Below are positions 1-11,767 of a stretch of DNA of 64,000 nucleotides, in pieces (positions within the stretch are counted from its first letter, which is position 1; the number at the start of each line of letters is the position of its first letter). Below the pieces are notes generated by a model. The model ran no database searches. It saw nothing but the letters and a program-made list of their open reading frames with translations, and was not told where the DNA came from. This DNA is from Candidatus Pantoea bituminis. Its GTDB lineage: Bacteria > Pseudomonadota > Gammaproteobacteria > Enterobacterales > Enterobacteriaceae. The stretch covers positions 3,844,001 to 3,908,000 of the forward strand of contig NZ_JAGTWO010000004.1 of the NCBI RefSeq assembly GCF_018842675.1. Reading direction: 5' to 3'. The position numbers and the translations under genes were made by a program.

Positions 1-1427
1 CCGGTTCATTCACCAGAACGCCTTCCTCAGCCTCAACATTAAATTTCTCCAACACGCGCGCATGGATTTTTCCAGCGGCACGCCCGCCGTTTCAGGTAAA
101 TAACGGAAGGTGAAGAAATACATGCCCACCGAGAAGATTGCGAACAGCAGCAGCGGGAAGCCACCATGGAAGACTTCAACCAGGTAAGGGTTACTGTTCA
201 TAATCGGGAACGTGGTACTGATGATGAAGTTTGCCATCGACATTGCGCAGATTGAAATGCCCACGCAGATAGCGCGAATTTCAGTTGGGAAAAGTTCACC
301 CAGCACCGTCCAGACAACTTGTCCCCACGTGATGCCAAAGAACACCATGTAAGCGAATAAACCCACCACAGCCAGCAAGCCAGGCAAACGGTAATAAAAC
401 GCGACAAAGGTGTACGCCAGGAAGATGGCAGAAGTGATGGCCCCCATCAGCAAAAGCTTGCGACGTCCCATTTTATCAATTAATGACATGCCAATCAGCA
501 CACCCACAAACTGACAAACCGAGAGCCAGAAAGTTTGTAACAGCGCGGAATCGGTGCTGCTTGCGACATTTTTCAACAAGGTAGGACCGAAATATTGAAT
601 AACATTAATGCCGCTGATCTGGTTACCCACCGCTAATCCAATACCGATAATCAACAACGGCACGGTGGTTTTATTCAGGCGGAAGCGGGCTTTGTGCTGA
701 CTCGCGGCCTCTGTGGAGAACGAGCTTTTAATCTCCTGCAAAACGCTTTCTGCGTGATCGCGATTAGAGATTTTGCTTAGCGTATCCAGCGCCTCTTTAT
801 CTTTTCCCTTCAGAACGTTCCAGCGAGGGGATTCAGGAATGAAAGCGATAAAGAAGACAAACAGCGCACAGGGCACTAATGCGGTCGCCAGAATGTAGCG
901 CCAGCCGATATCAATCATCATTTCTGGCAGCATCGATTTATTGATGAAGTAGTTGGTCAGCAAAACCACTGATTGCCCACCGACGCAGCACACGGCATAT
1001 AACGCGGTAGTGCGACCACGAAACTTTGAAGGTGACAGCTCAGCAAGGTAAATGGGAGAAATCACCGACGCCAGACCAATCGCCAGGCCGCCGAGAATGC
1101 GGAAAGCGACAAAGGTAACGAAGTTGTGCGCGATGGCGGTGCCAACCACCGAGGCGGTAAACAGCAGCGCGGTGATCGCGAGGGATTTTTTCGGCCAAAT
1201 TTATCGCTGAGTTTTGGCGCAATGAAGCAGCCCACCAGGCTACCGAGCAGAATATTTGACACGGCCCAGCCGGTTTCAGCCGGTGATAACTGAAAATATT
1301 CACTTAGCGGCTCGATTGCACCGGAAATAATCGACGAGTCATATCCCATCAGCAGGCCGCCAAATGCAGCGACCGTACAACAGAGCATGACGTATTTCAT
1401 GTTGTAGCGTTTTTGCCGGGTATCCAT
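1..1427 (-). CDS. Sugar porter family MFS transporter (partial at window edge, apparent frameshifts)
   Basis: Proton-coupled sugar importer of the inner membrane, of the XylE/GalP/AraE type. The reading frame starts at 1427 with an AGGAG about nine bases upstream. Family signatures are all visible in order: a GR-rich loop after TM2 (DKFGRK), PESPRW in the central loop, QISGIN followed by YFGP in TM7, DKMGRRK after TM8, and PETAGVPLE after TM12. Two single-base losses break the frame: a T run at 1186-1191 (restoring one A on the coding strand gives DKFGRKKSLAI) and a T run at 67-71 (restoring one gives LEKIHARVLEKF). After the second correction the gene runs off the left edge. It is divergent from xylB, which suggests a pentose or pentitol substrate, but substrate cannot be read from the sequence. 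Family assignment is firm; substrate is inference. Confidence 0.85.
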
Positions 1428-2217
1428 CTTTCAAGCTCCTGTTCTCTACTGCCTGAACGTATCCAGTTCAGAAAGAGGAGTCGTTATTGTCTTCGGGTTT
1501 AGCGGCTTCAGAGTGAAAGCACACATGAAATATATTTTCTAAATCGATCAATTTGGATTAATTTTTCCAAAAGTGTGAGCGAGGTTGGAATATTTCGCGA
1601 TAATAAAGATGGGAAACTATCAATTTTTGCCTTTAGGAACAGTACGATAAACAGGTAAAACCAAAAAAGAGAAAACTATCAGTGATTACAAATGATTAAT
1701 CCCTGAGAAAGTAACACGCTTACTTTGCAGAAAACTAAGCCAGTATGCTTGATGAAAATTTTTATTTAGATAAATCATAAAGATAAGAAACAAGCTTTGA
1801 CTGCTTCATGACGTTCAGCTCAAAAACCTGTAGCGAAAAAGAACAGAAATTAAGACGGGAATTGATTTCTCCCCAAAAAATATGAAATTATTTTTCCATT
1901 ATGGAGAGAGATAAAAAGAGAGGGTTGGAAGCGTTGGCGCTGTGCATTGCTTAACAGCAGCCGAACCTGCCCAGGAACGCTGGTGGTCCCAACCAGATTT
2001 AAAATCCAGCCACCTCACCGGAGACGACGATCTGTCTTTACGATAAGGCCGCTGGGGATAGCATTCGCCAGATTGCCGACAAGACTGCGGCGGGGTTAAT
2101 CACATCGCTTAAGCTCGCGCATGCGACCTTGATCAATTTCTTCACACCGTTTCAACCTGCCTACGCCATTCCAGTAGATACTGAGCGCGTCATCATTCCA
2201 CGCAATAGGAGCAGGTC
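1428..2217. other. 790-base divergent intergenic region, no assignable gene
   Basis: The part next to the sugar porter (1480-1900) is AT-rich and non-coding in appearance and must hold the divergent promoters. From about 2027 to 2217 a plus-strand frame stays open without a start codon and has protein-like composition, but I cannot match it to any family. It could be the 3' remnant of a decayed gene ahead of xylB. An AGGAG at 2207-2211 is the xylB ribosome binding site. No convincing operator or terminator was found. Confidence 0.4.
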
Positions 2218-3660
2218 ATGTTCATTGGCATTGATCTCGGCACGTCGGGTATCAAGGTGGTGTTAGTCGACGCGCACAGCAACGTGCTGGCCAGTCAAAC
2301 GGAAAAACTCAGCGTATCCCGGCCTAAACCGCTGTGGAGCGAGCAAGATCCTGAAGCGTGGTGGCAAGCGCTAGACAGTGCAATGCAGGCGCTGAGCAAA
2401 GATCACCCTCTGCGCGACGTTAAAGCGATAGGGCTGAGTGGACAAATGCACGGTGCAACGTTGCTGGATAAGGAGTTTCGCGTGTTGCGTCCGGCCATTT
2501 TATGGAATGACGGTCGCAGCGCTGAACAGTGTCGTGAGCTGGAAGAGAGAGTGCCGAATTCACGTCACATCACCGGTAACCTGATGATGGCAGGCTTTAC
2601 CGCGCCAAAGCTACTTTGGGTACAGCAGCATGAACCAGATATTTTTCGCCAGGTCTCTAAAGTGCTGCTGCCAAAGGATTATCTGCGCTGGCGTTTGAGT
2701 GGCGATTTCGCCACCGACCTTTCCGACGCGTCGGGCACGATGTGGCTGGATGTGGCGCAACGCGACTGGAGCGATGAAATGCTTCATGCCTGTAATCTGA
2801 CGCGTGAGCAGATGCCGCGCCTTTTTGAAGGAAATGCGATCACCGGTACGCTGAATGCTGAACTCGCGACGCGCTGGAAGATGAACGCGGTGCCGCTGGC
2901 TGCGGGCGGTGGTGATAATGCCGCCGGTGCGATAGGCGTGGGCATGGCGGAGCCGGGGCAAGGCATGTTGTCGCTGGGCACATCCGGCGTCTATTTCGTC
3001 GTGAGCGACGGCTATCTCAGTAATCCCGAACGGGCGGTACATAGCTTTTGTCATGCATTGCCGCAGCGCTGGCATTTGATGTCGGTGATCTTGAGTGCGG
3101 CGTCATGTCTCGATTGGGCCGCCGCGCTAACCGGTTGTGAAGACGTTTCGCAATTATTAAACGAAGCGGAACAGGCCAAAACGGATGTGTCACCGCTGTG
3201 GTTTTTGCCTTATCTTTCTGGCGAGCGCACGCCGCATAACAATCCTGAAGCTAAAGGCTGTTTCTTTGGTTTCACCCACCAGCATGGTCGGGCTGAACTC
3301 GCGCGTGCCGTGTTGGAAGGCGTGGGGTTCGCGTTAGCGCAAGGCATGGATGCCGTGCATGACTGTGGCGTCACGCCAGAGAGTATTATGCTGATCGGCG
3401 GTGGCGCACGCAGCGCAATGTGGCGGCAAATGTTGGCAGATATCAGCGGACAAACGCTGGATTATTGTCACGGCGGCGACGTGGGGCCTGCATTGGGCGC
3501 AGCACGTTTGGCGCAGTTGGCGGTCGATCCTGATGCTAAGGCCTCTACATTGGTGCTGGCTCAGCGCCATCAGCCTGATGCGGAACGCTTTGCCCGTTAT
3601 CAGCCAATGCGCGAGACGTTTAGCCGGTTATATCAGCAGTTACAGCCTTTAATGGCGTGA
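2218..3660 (+). CDS. xylB: Xylulokinase
   Basis: FGGY-family sugar kinase that phosphorylates D-xylulose with ATP to xylulose 5-phosphate, feeding the pentose phosphate pathway. The 480-residue length is close to E. coli XylB (484). The N-terminal phosphate-binding motif IDLGTSGIKVVL is at residues 4-15, the substrate loop with LSGQMHGATLLD near 75, and the second-domain ATP-binding GGGDNAAGAIG near 230 and IGGGARSAMW near 392. The ATG at 2218 has an ideal AGGAG six bases upstream. The gene stands alone, without xylA or xylFGH beside it, opposite a sugar porter. The kinase could therefore serve a pentitol pathway such as D-arabinitol via xylulose, but that is inference. Confidence 0.92.
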   Translation: MFIGIDLGTSGIKVVLVDAHSNVLASQTEKLSVSRPKPLWSEQDPEAWWQALDSAMQALSKDHPLRDVKAIGLSGQMHGATLLDKEFRVLRPAILWNDGRSAEQCRELEERVPNSRHITGNLMMAGFTAPKLLWVQQHEPDIFRQVSKVLLPKDYLRWRLSGDFATDLSDASGTMWLDVAQRDWSDEMLHACNLTREQMPRLFEGNAITGTLNAELATRWKMNAVPLAAGGGDNAAGAIGVGMAEPGQGMLSLGTSGVYFVVSDGYLSNPERAVHSFCHALPQRWHLMSVILSAASCLDWAAALTGCEDVSQLLNEAEQAKTDVSPLWFLPYLSGERTPHNNPEAKGCFFGFTHQHGRAELARAVLEGVGFALAQGMDAVHDCGVTPESIMLIGGGARSAMWRQMLADISGQTLDYCHGGDVGPALGAARLAQLAVDPDAKASTLVLAQRHQPDAERFARYQPMRETFSRLYQQLQPLMA

Positions 3661-3687
3661 GGAAGAAGCCACTGATGGAGCAACATC

Positions 3688-3713
3688 GCCTTCCCCCGCT
3701 TTGTGGGGAAGGC
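3688..3713. repeat. Perfect hairpin of REP-like composition after xylB
   Basis: A nine-base perfect inverted repeat (GCCTTCCCC at 3688-3696, GGGGAAGGC at 3705-3713) sits between the convergent xylB and MFS genes and is followed by a G-rich tail, not a T run. It may act as a bidirectional transcription block or be one copy of a dispersed palindromic repeat. No second copy was found here. Confidence 0.45.
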
Positions 3714-3742
3714 CGGGATGGGGCCAGCGCGCCTAGCCAAAC

Positions 3743-4980
3743 TTAACCAATTGCGCCTAGCGCATCTTCCTTGCTCTGCTTTTTCGGCAGTAAAAATAGC
3801 GTGGCGAGGATATCCAGCAGATAAATCAGCGCCAGCAAGGTAATCGCTGCGACGAAAGAAAACTTACTCGCCAACAGGCCGATCACTACTGGGCCAAAGC
3901 CGCCAACGCCGCGTCCGAGGTTGAACAATACGTTCTGCGCTGTGGCGCGCGCCTGTGGTGGGAAGGTGTCAGAAATCAGCGCGCCATAGCCGCCAATCAT
4001 GCCATTCACAAACATGCCCATCAGCGCACCGGTAAACAGCATCACGGTGGGATCGCGCAGTTGCGCATAGATGATGACCATCGCCACCGCACCAAACTGA
4101 TACAGCAAAAAAATCTTCCAGCGCGCAAAGCGATCCGCCAACACGCCAAACAGCCAAATACCAAATGTCATGCCGACCACGGTAACTGCCGTCCACAAGC
4201 CCGATTTGGTCAGGCTAAAGCCAAAGTTGGAGGAGAGATAGCTTGGCATCCAGATCATCAAACCGTAATAACCGAAGTTCTGTACTGAGCAAAGAATGAA
4301 GATGCCGAGGCTGGCTTTTGTGGTATCACGATCGCGAACCAACAGTTTGAGTCGCGCCATAAAAGACAAGGAAGGAACGTGCTTTACCTGCTGCGTGTAA
4401 CCTTCCGGTTCGCCCATGCTGCGGCGAATGGCAAAGGAAACAATCGCAGGCAGCAAACCAACCAGGAACATACCGCGCCAGCCGATCACGCTCAATAACG
4501 GTGGCGTGATAAACGCAGCCAGCAATACGCCAAGCTGCCAACCGATGCCCACCCACGCTGATGCGCGATTGCGCTTCTCTTCAGGCCAGGCTTCAGCAAT
4601 TAACGCCATGCCGATACCGAATTCGCCCCTAATCCCACGCCAGCCAGCGTGCGATAAGCCAACAAATCCCAGTAACCTTGCGCGACTGCGCACAGGCCGG
4701 TAAACACCGAAAAAACCAAGATGGTGATGGTCAGCATACGAATGCGGCCAAAGCGATCGCTGAGATTGCCAAACACAATGCCGCCGATAACTGCGCCGAT
4801 CAATGTCCAGGTCACCAACGACCCCGCTTGTGACGGATCAAGCGCCAGTGACACGCTAATGGCGGGCAACATAAAACCAAGGATCAGCAGATCAAATCCG
4901 TCCATGGCGTAACCACTAACGGCAGCCAGCATGGCTTTAGCAGGCGTGGCGCTCTGCCTGGAGTGGGGAGAAGAAGACAT
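3743..4980 (-). CDS. MFS transporter, metabolite:H+ symporter type (apparent frameshift)
   Basis: Twelve-helix inner-membrane carrier. The N-terminal half carries the classic loop 2-3 motif with GNLSDRFGR and the second half repeats it as FGVLADRFAR. The sequence around TM5 resembles the sialate/aromatic-acid symporter groups. The ATG at 4980 (MSSSPHSRQ) is preferred over an upstream start in the same frame. A C run of four at 4626-4629 appears one base short: restoring it joins the two halves as AGVGLGGEFGIGMAL, a normal TM4-5 sequence, and gives a 412-residue protein. It lies downstream of phoU on the same strand, but a gap with a hairpin separates them, so it is probably its own unit. Substrate unknown. 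Confidence 0.8.
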
Positions 4981-5042
4981 CAATTGGCACCTAAAAGGGG
5001 AAAGTGCCGCAAGTATAAAGGAGTGAGGGGGCAACAGGAAAC

Positions 5043-5065
5043 CCGTGCGTCAGAACAACGCACGG
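5043..5065 (-). terminator. Hairpin downstream of phoU
   Basis: Eight-base perfect stem CCGTGCGT/ACGCACGG just after the phoU stop, with only a short T tract on the leftward strand. Likely 3' end or stabilising structure of the pst-phoU transcript; a weak intrinsic terminator at best. Confidence 0.45.
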
Positions 5066-5076
5066 ATTAAATCACA

Positions 5077-5811
5077 TCAGGAAGGTTTATTGCTGCCGTC
5101 GTCACCGGAAAGCAGTTCATCTAACCGGTCACCGCCAACATGGCGGAAATCCTGACCTTTAACGAAGTAGAAGATGATTTCACAGATGTTCTGACAGCGG
5201 TCCCCGATGCGTTCAATAGCGCGGGCGCAGAACAGGGCGGTCAATACGCTTGGGATAGTGCGCGGATCTTCCATCATGTAAGTCATTAACTGACGTACAA
5301 TGCCTTCGTACTCTTTATCGACTTTCTTATCTTCACGATAGATTTCAATCGCTTCGTTAAGATCCATACGCGCAAAGGCATCCAGCACATCATGCAGCAT
5401 CTGTACCGTGTGGCGGCCCAATGATTCCAGGCTCACCAACAGCGGCATATGTTGTTGACCAAACTTTTCCAGCGCAGTGCGGCTGATTTTCTCAGCCACA
5501 TCACCGATGCGCTCCAGCTCAGAAATCGTTTTGATGATCGCCATCACCAAGCGCAGATCGATGGCGGTTGGCTGACGTTTGGCGATGATGCGCACGCAGG
5601 CTTCATCAATCTCCACTTCCATCATGTTGACCTTTTGGTCACCGTCGATGACGCGCTGTGCCAGCTCGCCGTCCAGATTGTGCATCGCGGTAATCGCATC
5701 CGTCAGCTGCTGCTCGACCATGCCGCCCATGATCATCACTTGGGTACGAATGTGTTCCAGCTCCGCATTGAACTGCCCGGAGATATGTTTATTCAGATTC
5801 AAATTGTCCAT
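5077..5811 (-). CDS. phoU: Phosphate-specific transport system accessory protein PhoU
   Basis: Cytoplasmic regulator that links the Pst transporter to the PhoR/PhoB system: it keeps the Pho regulon off when phosphate is ample and restrains Pst. The 244 residues compare with 241 in E. coli. Two repeats of a three-helix bundle each carry the acidic metal-binding signature ([13 protein letters not shown] near residue 85 and [14 protein letters not shown] near residue 190). It is the last gene of pstSCAB-phoU, 17 bases after pstB, so it shares the Pho-box promoter. Confidence 0.97.
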   Translation of the reverse strand: MDNLNLNKHISGQFNAELEHIRTQVMIMGGMVEQQLTDAITAMHNLDGELAQRVIDGDQKVNMMEVEIDEACVRIIAKRQPTAIDLRLVMAIIKTISELERIGDVAEKISRTALEKFGQQHMPLLVSLESLGRHTVQMLHDVLDAFARMDLNEAIEIYREDKKVDKEYEGIVRQLMTYMMEDPRTIPSVLTALFCARAIERIGDRCQNICEIIFYFVKGQDFRHVGGDRLDELLSGDDGSNKPS

Positions 5812-5828
5812 GGCAATCTCCTGACAAA

Positions 5829-6614
<786 letters not shown>

Positions 6615-6646
6615 TTAAACGGTGCCGCGCAGGGCAGCACCGGAAG

Positions 6647-7537
6647 TTAACCGTGTTTACCTTTGGCGAAAATCACACGCGCTAAGATATTCAATAGCAG
6701 CACGCACAAGGTAATAATCAGTACGCCAGCCCAGGCCAGGCTCTGCCATTCGGCAAATGGGCTCATAGCGAATTTAAAAATGGTGACCGGCAAGTTAGCC
6801 AGCGGCTGCATCATGTCGGTGCTCCAGAACTGGTTCGACAGCGCAGTAAATAACAGCGGAGCAGTTTCACCGGCGATACGCGCGATGGCCAGCAGCACAC
6901 CGGTGATAATGCCCGACACCGAGGCTTTTAGCGTGATAGCTGAGATCATCTTCCATTTTGGCGTACCCAGCGCGTAAGCCGCTTCTCGCATGGTATCGGG
7001 AACCAATCGCAGCATGTTTTCCGTAGTACGGATCACGATCGGAACCTGTAACAGTGCCAATGCAATCACACCAGCCCAACCGGAGAAGTGCTGCATCTGC
7101 GCCACCACGATGGTGTAGACAAACAGGCCGACCACAATCGACGGCGCTGACAGCAGAATGTCGTTGATGAAACGAATCACTTCCGCCAACCAGTGTTTAC
7201 GCCCATATTCAGCCAGGTAAACGCCCGCCATGATGCCCAGCGGCGTACCGAAAAAGGTCGACCAGAAAATCAGCAGGCCGCTGCCCGCTAAAGCATTGGC
7301 TAAACCGCCGCCTGCCGTATTCGGTGGCGGCGTGGATTCGGTAAACAGTTCCCACGACAAACCATCCAGCCCGCGTGAAACGGTGGTATAGAGAATCCAT
7401 ACCAGCCAGAACAGGCCAAAAACCATGGTCAGTAGCGACAGCGTCAGCGCAATCTTGTTTTTTGTACTGCGCCAGGACTGCATCTTACGGCGTGACTGCT
7501 CAAGCTCAGTGCGCGCCTGCAATTCAATTGTTGTCAT
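6647..7537 (-). CDS. pstA: Phosphate ABC transporter permease PstA
   Basis: One of two inner-membrane permease subunits of the Pst importer. It has 296 residues, with a first membrane helix at about residues 27-50 and five further segments. The conserved coupling-helix sequence [14 protein letters not shown] near residue 185 contacts PstB. The start overlaps the pstC stop by four bases, indicating translational coupling. Confidence 0.97.
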   Translation of the reverse strand: MTTIELQARTELEQSRRKMQSWRSTKNKIALTLSLLTMVFGLFWLVWILYTTVSRGLDGLSWELFTESTPPPNTAGGGLANALAGSGLLIFWSTFFGTPLGIMAGVYLAEYGRKHWLAEVIRFINDILLSAPSIVVGLFVYTIVVAQMQHFSGWAGVIALALLQVPIVIRTTENMLRLVPDTMREAAYALGTPKWKMISAITLKASVSGIITGVLLAIARIAGETAPLLFTALSNQFWSTDMMQPLANLPVTIFKFAMSPFAEWQSLAWAGVLIITLCVLLLNILARVIFAKGKHG

Positions 7538-8496
7538 GAACGCGCTCCTTCACTTTTCGCCAGGCGTAAAATCATCAATTTAGAAATCGCCAAAACGATA
7601 AACGTGATCACAAACAGGATCAGACCCAGCTCCATCAGTGCGGCAACGTGAACGCCGGACTCTGCCTCCGCGAACTCATTCGCCAACGCCGAGGTAATGC
7701 TGTTACCCGGCATAAACAACGAGGCACTGTCGAGTTGGTAGGTGTTCCCGATGATAAAGGTCACTGCCATGGTTTCACCGAGGGCGCGGCCCAGCCCCAA
7801 CATGATGCCGCCAATCACACCGTTTTTGGTGAACGGCAGCACGATGCGCCAGATCACTTCCCAAGTGGTGCAACCGATGCCGTAAGCAGACTCTTTCATC
7901 ATCACCGGGGTTTGCTCAAACACATCACGCATCACCGAGGCGATGTAAGGGATGATCATGATGGCGAGGATCACGCCTGCCGCGAGGATACCAATACCGA
8001 AAGCTGGGCCGCTAAACAGCTCGCCAACAATTGGAATGCCTGACAGCACTTCACCCACCGGCGTCTGAAAGTACTCGGCAAACAGCGGAGCGAAAACAAA
8101 CAGGCCCCACATGCCGTAAACGATACTTGGAATGGCTGCCAGCAATTCGATGGCAGTACCGAGCGGGCGACGTAACCAGTTCGGAGAGAGTTCAGTCAGG
8201 AACAGCGCAATACCAAAACTCACCGGTACCGCAATGACCAAGGCGATGACAGAGGTAACGATAGTGCCGTAGATCGGTACCAGCGCACCAAATTGTTCGT
8301 TAGGCGCATCCCAGGTTTTGGTCCATAAAAATGAGAAACCAAATTTCTGAATGCTTGGCCAGGAGGAGATAATCAGGGAGACAATAATGCCGCCCATCAG
8401 CAACAGCACAATGATCGCGGAGAGTTTTACCAGCGCGCCGAAAATCTTGTCGCCTTGCTTGCCTGGAGCTTTGAATGCCGGCTTCGTTGCAGCCAT
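7534..8496 (-). CDS. pstC: Phosphate ABC transporter permease PstC
   Basis: Second permease subunit of the high-affinity phosphate importer; 320 residues against 319 in E. coli. Six hydrophobic segments are visible, with the coupling-helix motif [14 protein letters not shown] near residue 210. It heads the permease part of the operon and overlaps pstA by an ATGA. The gap to pstS holds a GC-rich hairpin that probably lets the binding protein be made in excess. Confidence 0.97.
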   Translation of the reverse strand: MAATKPAFKAPGKQGDKIFGALVKLSAIIVLLLMGGIIVSLIISSWPSIQKFGFSFLWTKTWDAPNEQFGALVPIYGTIVTSVIALVIAVPVSFGIALFLTELSPNWLRRPLGTAIELLAAIPSIVYGMWGLFVFAPLFAEYFQTPVGEVLSGIPIVGELFSGPAFGIGILAAGVILAIMIIPYIASVMRDVFEQTPVMMKESAYGIGCTTWEVIWRIVLPFTKNGVIGGIMLGLGRALGETMAVTFIIGNTYQLDSASLFMPGNSITSALANEFAEAESGVHVAALMELGLILFVITFIVLAISKLMILRLAKSEGARS

Positions 8497-8523
8497 AGAA
8501 GTCTCAGTCTTCAGAGGTTATCA

Positions 8524-8542
8524 GGGCGGCTCAACGCCGCCC
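8524..8542 (-). promoter_or_regulatory. Intercistronic hairpin between pstS and pstC
   Basis: Perfect seven-base stem GGGCGGC/GCCGCCC with a five-base loop and no T run. Its position right after the binding-protein gene suggests an mRNA-stabilising or partial attenuation structure that raises PstS over PstCAB. Confidence 0.5.
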
Positions 8543-8583
8543 ATGAGGTCTGAACGAACAGATGTCCGATCAGGGTCATTCAC

Positions 8584-9627
8584 TTACTGGTAAAGCGCTT
8601 TGCCAGAACTGTCTTTGATATTGGCTTTCCAGGCAGAGCGAATTTGTTCAGTCACGCTGTCTGGCAAGGTGGCGTAATCCAGGCTGGTGGCGGTTTTATC
8701 ACCATTTTTGTAGGCCCAATCGAAGAACTTCAGCACTTCGCTACCTTTGTCAGCGTTAGCCTGATCCTTGTACAGCAAAATGAACGTGGTCGAAGAGATT
8801 GGCCAGGCGTCGTCGCCTTTCTGGAACGTCAGATCCTGGGCAAAAGATTTGCTCCAGTCTGCGCCTTTCGCGGCATTGCTGAAGCTGGTTTCGCTTGGTG
8901 CAACCGCTTTGCCATCGGCATCCATCAGCTTGGTGTACGTCAGGTTGTTCTGTTTGGCATAGGCATATTCAACGTAACCAATTGAACCAGGCAGACGCTG
9001 TACAAACGCCGCCACGCCATCGTTACCTTTTCCGCCTAAACCAGTCGGCCAGTTAACGGTGTTGCCTTTACCAATTTTGCTGTTCCATTCTTCGTTCACT
9101 TTCGCCAGGTAGCTGGTGAAAACGAATGAGGTGCCGGAACCGTCAGCGCGGCGAACCACGTTGATGTTAGTTTCTGGCAGTTTGACGCCTGGGTTCAGCT
9201 TGGTAATCGCCGGATCGTTCCACTTTTTAATGGTGCCCAGATAGATGTCGCCGACGGTTTTGCCATCCAGCGTCAGTTCGCCCGATTTGATGCCCGGCAG
9301 GTTAACCGCCAGCACTACACCACCGATCACGGTTGGAAACTGGAACAGGCCATTTTTTTGCAGATCTTCATCTTTCATTGGCGCATCTGACGCACCAAAA
9401 TCCACGGTCTTGGCGATAATTTGTTTCACGCCACCCGAAGAACCAATACCCTGATAGTTGATTTTGCTACCTGTGGCTTGCTGATATTCTGCTGCCCACT
9501 TGGCATAAACCGGCGCCGGGAACGTCCCGCCTGCGCCCGTCAGATCGGTGGCTGCATAAGCAGAGACCGCGCTTACGGCGAAGGTGGCGGCGAGGATTCG
9601 GGCTACGGTGCTACGCATCAGTGTCAT
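8584..9627 (-). CDS. pstS: Phosphate-binding periplasmic protein PstS
   Basis: High-affinity periplasmic phosphate receptor that delivers phosphate to PstAC. There are 347 residues (E. coli 346). A signal peptide covers the first 25 residues with cleavage after an A-Y-A sequence. The ligand-binding segments [23 protein letters not shown] and RRADGSGTS are intact. The first ATG (MTLMRST) is chosen because E. coli PstS starts the same way (MKVMRTT). Expression is expected to follow phosphate starvation through PhoB, because two Pho boxes lie upstream. Confidence 0.98.
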   Translation of the reverse strand: MTLMRSTVARILAATFAVSAVSAYAATDLTGAGGTFPAPVYAKWAAEYQQATGSKINYQGIGSSGGVKQIIAKTVDFGASDAPMKDEDLQKNGLFQFPTVIGGVVLAVNLPGIKSGELTLDGKTVGDIYLGTIKKWNDPAITKLNPGVKLPETNINVVRRADGSGTSFVFTSYLAKVNEEWNSKIGKGNTVNWPTGLGGKGNDGVAAFVQRLPGSIGYVEYAYAKQNNLTYTKLMDADGKAVAPSETSFSNAAKGADWSKSFAQDLTFQKGDDAWPISSTTFILLYKDQANADKGSEVLKFFDWAYKNGDKTATSLDYATLPDSVTEQIRSAWKANIKDSSGKALYQ

Positions 9628-9702
9628 GTTCCCTCCAGGGGAGTTAATCTCAGGCTCAAAGCCGTTTTAGTAAGATTTTGTGATTGCTGCTGGAGGGAAA
9701 AT

Positions 9703-9753
9703 AGGACAGTTTGGTTACAGTGAAATGTACGAAATATGACAGTTATATGACAG
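9703..9753 (-). promoter_or_regulatory. Tandem Pho boxes of the pst promoter
   Basis: On the leftward strand, positions 9753-9736 read CTGTCATATAACTGTCAT, an essentially consensus 18-base PhoB box. A second, weaker box with two CTGT-type repeats lies at 9720-9704. An AT-rich stretch at about 9698-9703 can serve as the -10 element, with the PhoB box in place of a -35. This places pstSCAB-phoU under PhoB control. Confidence 0.85.
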
Positions 9754-9770
9754 CGTGCAGAAATGAAGCA

Positions 9771-9794
9771 GGCCCACATCGGGGCCCGTTTTTT
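9771..9794. terminator. Terminator-like hairpin between glmS and the pst promoter
   Basis: GC stem GGCCC/GGGCC with a six-base loop followed by six T on the plus strand; read leftward it follows the glmS stop with only a weak T-rich tail. It probably separates glmUS transcription from the pst promoter. Confidence 0.5.
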
Positions 9795-11622
9795 ATTCCA
9801 CCGTAACCGATTTTGCCAGGTTACGCGGTTGGTCGACGTCGGTGCCTTTGATCAGCGCGACGTGATAAGAGAGCAGTTGGAGCGGCACGGTGTAGAAGAT
9901 TGGCGCAATCACCTCTTCCACATGCGGCAATGGAATGATCTTCATTCCTTCGCTGTCGCTGAAACCGGCATCTTGATCGGCAAACACATACAGCAAACCG
10001 CCGCGTGCGCGAACTTCCTCTATGTTCGACTTCAGTTTTTCCAGCAGCTCATTGTTCGGCGCGACCACAATCACAGGCATATCCGCATCAATCAGTGCCA
10101 GCGGGCCATGTTTCAGTTCACCTGCCGCATAGGCTTCTGCATGAATATAGGAGATCTCTTTCAATTTCAGCGCCCCTTCCATCGCGATCGGGTATTGATC
10201 GCCACGGCCAAGGAACAGCGCATGATGTTTATCAGAGAAACCTTCAGCCAGGTTTTCGATCAGTTTATCCTGCGCCAGCATCTGTTCAATGCGGCTTGGC
10301 AGCGCTTGTAGACCGTGCACAATTTCATGTTCAGTCTCAACAGACATGCCATTCAGGCGACCCAGCTTTGCCACCAGCATCAGCAACACAGCGAGCTGGG
10401 TAGTAAACGCTTTGGTCGATGCCACACCGATTTCAGTGCCCGCTTTGGTCATTAACGCTAAATCAGATTCACGCACCAGCGATGAACCCGCTACGTTGCA
10501 CACCGCCAACGAACCGAGATAGCCCAGCTCTTTAGACAGGCGCAGCGCGGCCAGCGTGTCGGCAGTTTCACCCGACTGTGACAAAGTGATCAGCAGGCTA
10601 TTTTTGCGCACCGCCGATTTGCGATAGCGAAATTCAGAGGCGATTTCCACATCACAAGGAATATTAGCCAGCGACTCAAACCAGTAGCGCGACACCATCC
10701 CCGAGTTGTATGACGTGCCGCAGGCAATAATCTGGATATGATCAACCTGGCTCAGCAATGTTTCGGCTTGTGGGCCCAATTCGCTGAGATCAACTTCTCC
10801 GTGGCTAAAACGACCGGTTAAGGTGTTTTTGATCGCCATTGGCTGCTCGTAAATCTCTTTCTGCATATAGTGGCGATAGATGCCTTTGTCACCCGCATCG
10901 TATTGCACGTTCGATTCAATTTCTGCACGCGTGACCTGCTGGCCTGCACGATCAAGAATAGTCACGTCGCGGCGAGTCACTTCAGCGATATCGCCCTCTT
11001 CCAGGTAGATGAAGCGACGCGTTACCGGCAGCAGCGCCAGCTGATCGGAGGCGATAAAGTTTTCGCCCACGCCACGTCCAATCACCAGCGGACTGCCCGA
11101 ACGAGCCGCCACCAGCAGCGAGGGATCGCGGCTGTCCATGATTACCATGCCATACGCACCACGCAGCTGAGGAATGACACGCAATACCACTTCACGCAGC
11201 GATCCGCCCTGCTTCTGCTCCCAATGCACCAGATGCGCCACCACTTCGGTGTCGGTTTCTGAGGCAAAGTGATAACCGCGACCGATCAGCAATTCACGCA
11301 GCGGTTCATGGTTCTCAATAATGCCGTTGTGCACGATGATGATGTGCTCTGAAATATGCGGATGCGCATTGGCCTCTGAGGGTTCACCGTGCGTTGCCCA
11401 ACGCGTGTGAGCAATCCCGGTACCCCCGATTAGCGGCTGCTGTTCTGCGGCTTCAGCCAGTTTGTGTACTTTTCCTAAACGACGCAGGCGCGTGACGTGC
11501 CCTTGGCGATCCACCACGGCCAAACCTGCCGAGTCATACCCGCGATACTCAAGACGACGCAGACCCTCTAACAGAATTTCTGCGATATCGCGTTGTGCTA
11601 CTGCACCAACAATTCCACACAT
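9793..11622 (-). CDS. glmS: Glutamine--fructose-6-phosphate aminotransferase (isomerizing)
   Basis: Makes glucosamine 6-phosphate from fructose 6-phosphate and glutamine, the first committed step toward peptidoglycan and LPS amino sugars. There are 609 residues, as in E. coli. The N-terminal nucleophile is the Cys after the initiator Met (MCGIVGAVA). A class II glutamine amidotransferase domain spans about 1-220. Two SIS domains follow, with the sugar-phosphate site SQSGETADT near residue 348, and the C-terminus ends in LAKSVTVE as in other GlmS proteins. It lies downstream of glmU in a glmUS operon. Post-transcriptional control by GlmZ-type RNA is known in E. coli but no pairing site was traced here. 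Confidence 0.98.
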   Translation of the reverse strand: MCGIVGAVAQRDIAEILLEGLRRLEYRGYDSAGLAVVDRQGHVTRLRRLGKVHKLAEAAEQQPLIGGTGIAHTRWATHGEPSEANAHPHISEHIIIVHNGIIENHEPLRELLIGRGYHFASETDTEVVAHLVHWEQKQGGSLREVVLRVIPQLRGAYGMVIMDSRDPSLLVAARSGSPLVIGRGVGENFIASDQLALLPVTRRFIYLEEGDIAEVTRRDVTILDRAGQQVTRAEIESNVQYDAGDKGIYRHYMQKEIYEQPMAIKNTLTGRFSHGEVDLSELGPQAETLLSQVDHIQIIACGTSYNSGMVSRYWFESLANIPCDVEIASEFRYRKSAVRKNSLLITLSQSGETADTLAALRLSKELGYLGSLAVCNVAGSSLVRESDLALMTKAGTEIGVASTKAFTTQLAVLLMLVAKLGRLNGMSVETEHEIVHGLQALPSRIEQMLAQDKLIENLAEGFSDKHHALFLGRGDQYPIAMEGALKLKEISYIHAEAYAAGELKHGPLALIDADMPVIVVAPNNELLEKLKSNIEEVRARGGLLYVFADQDAGFSDSEGMKIIPLPHVEEVIAPIFYTVPLQLLSYHVALIKGTDVDQPRNLAKSVTVE

Positions 11623-11738
11623 AATAGTTTCCTGACTTCATGGCTCTTCGCCATTTTCGTTGTCATACGACCTGATTTCCGGCTTTGCCGGTTCCCCGAG
11701 CCTTGTAGAGAGTGGGGATTATAGTTTTGGACGTGCAG

Positions 11739-11759
11739 CGGCTCGCTCAAGGCGAGCCG
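11739..11759 (-). promoter_or_regulatory. Hairpin in the glmU-glmS intercistronic region
   Basis: Eight-base perfect stem CGGCTCGC/GCGAGCCG directly after the glmU stop. The T-rich stretch lies before it, not after, in the leftward direction, so it is not a classical terminator. In E. coli the glmUS transcript is cleaved near the glmU stop, and this hairpin may protect or expose that point. Confidence 0.45.
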
Positions 11760-11767
11760 TAAAAAAT

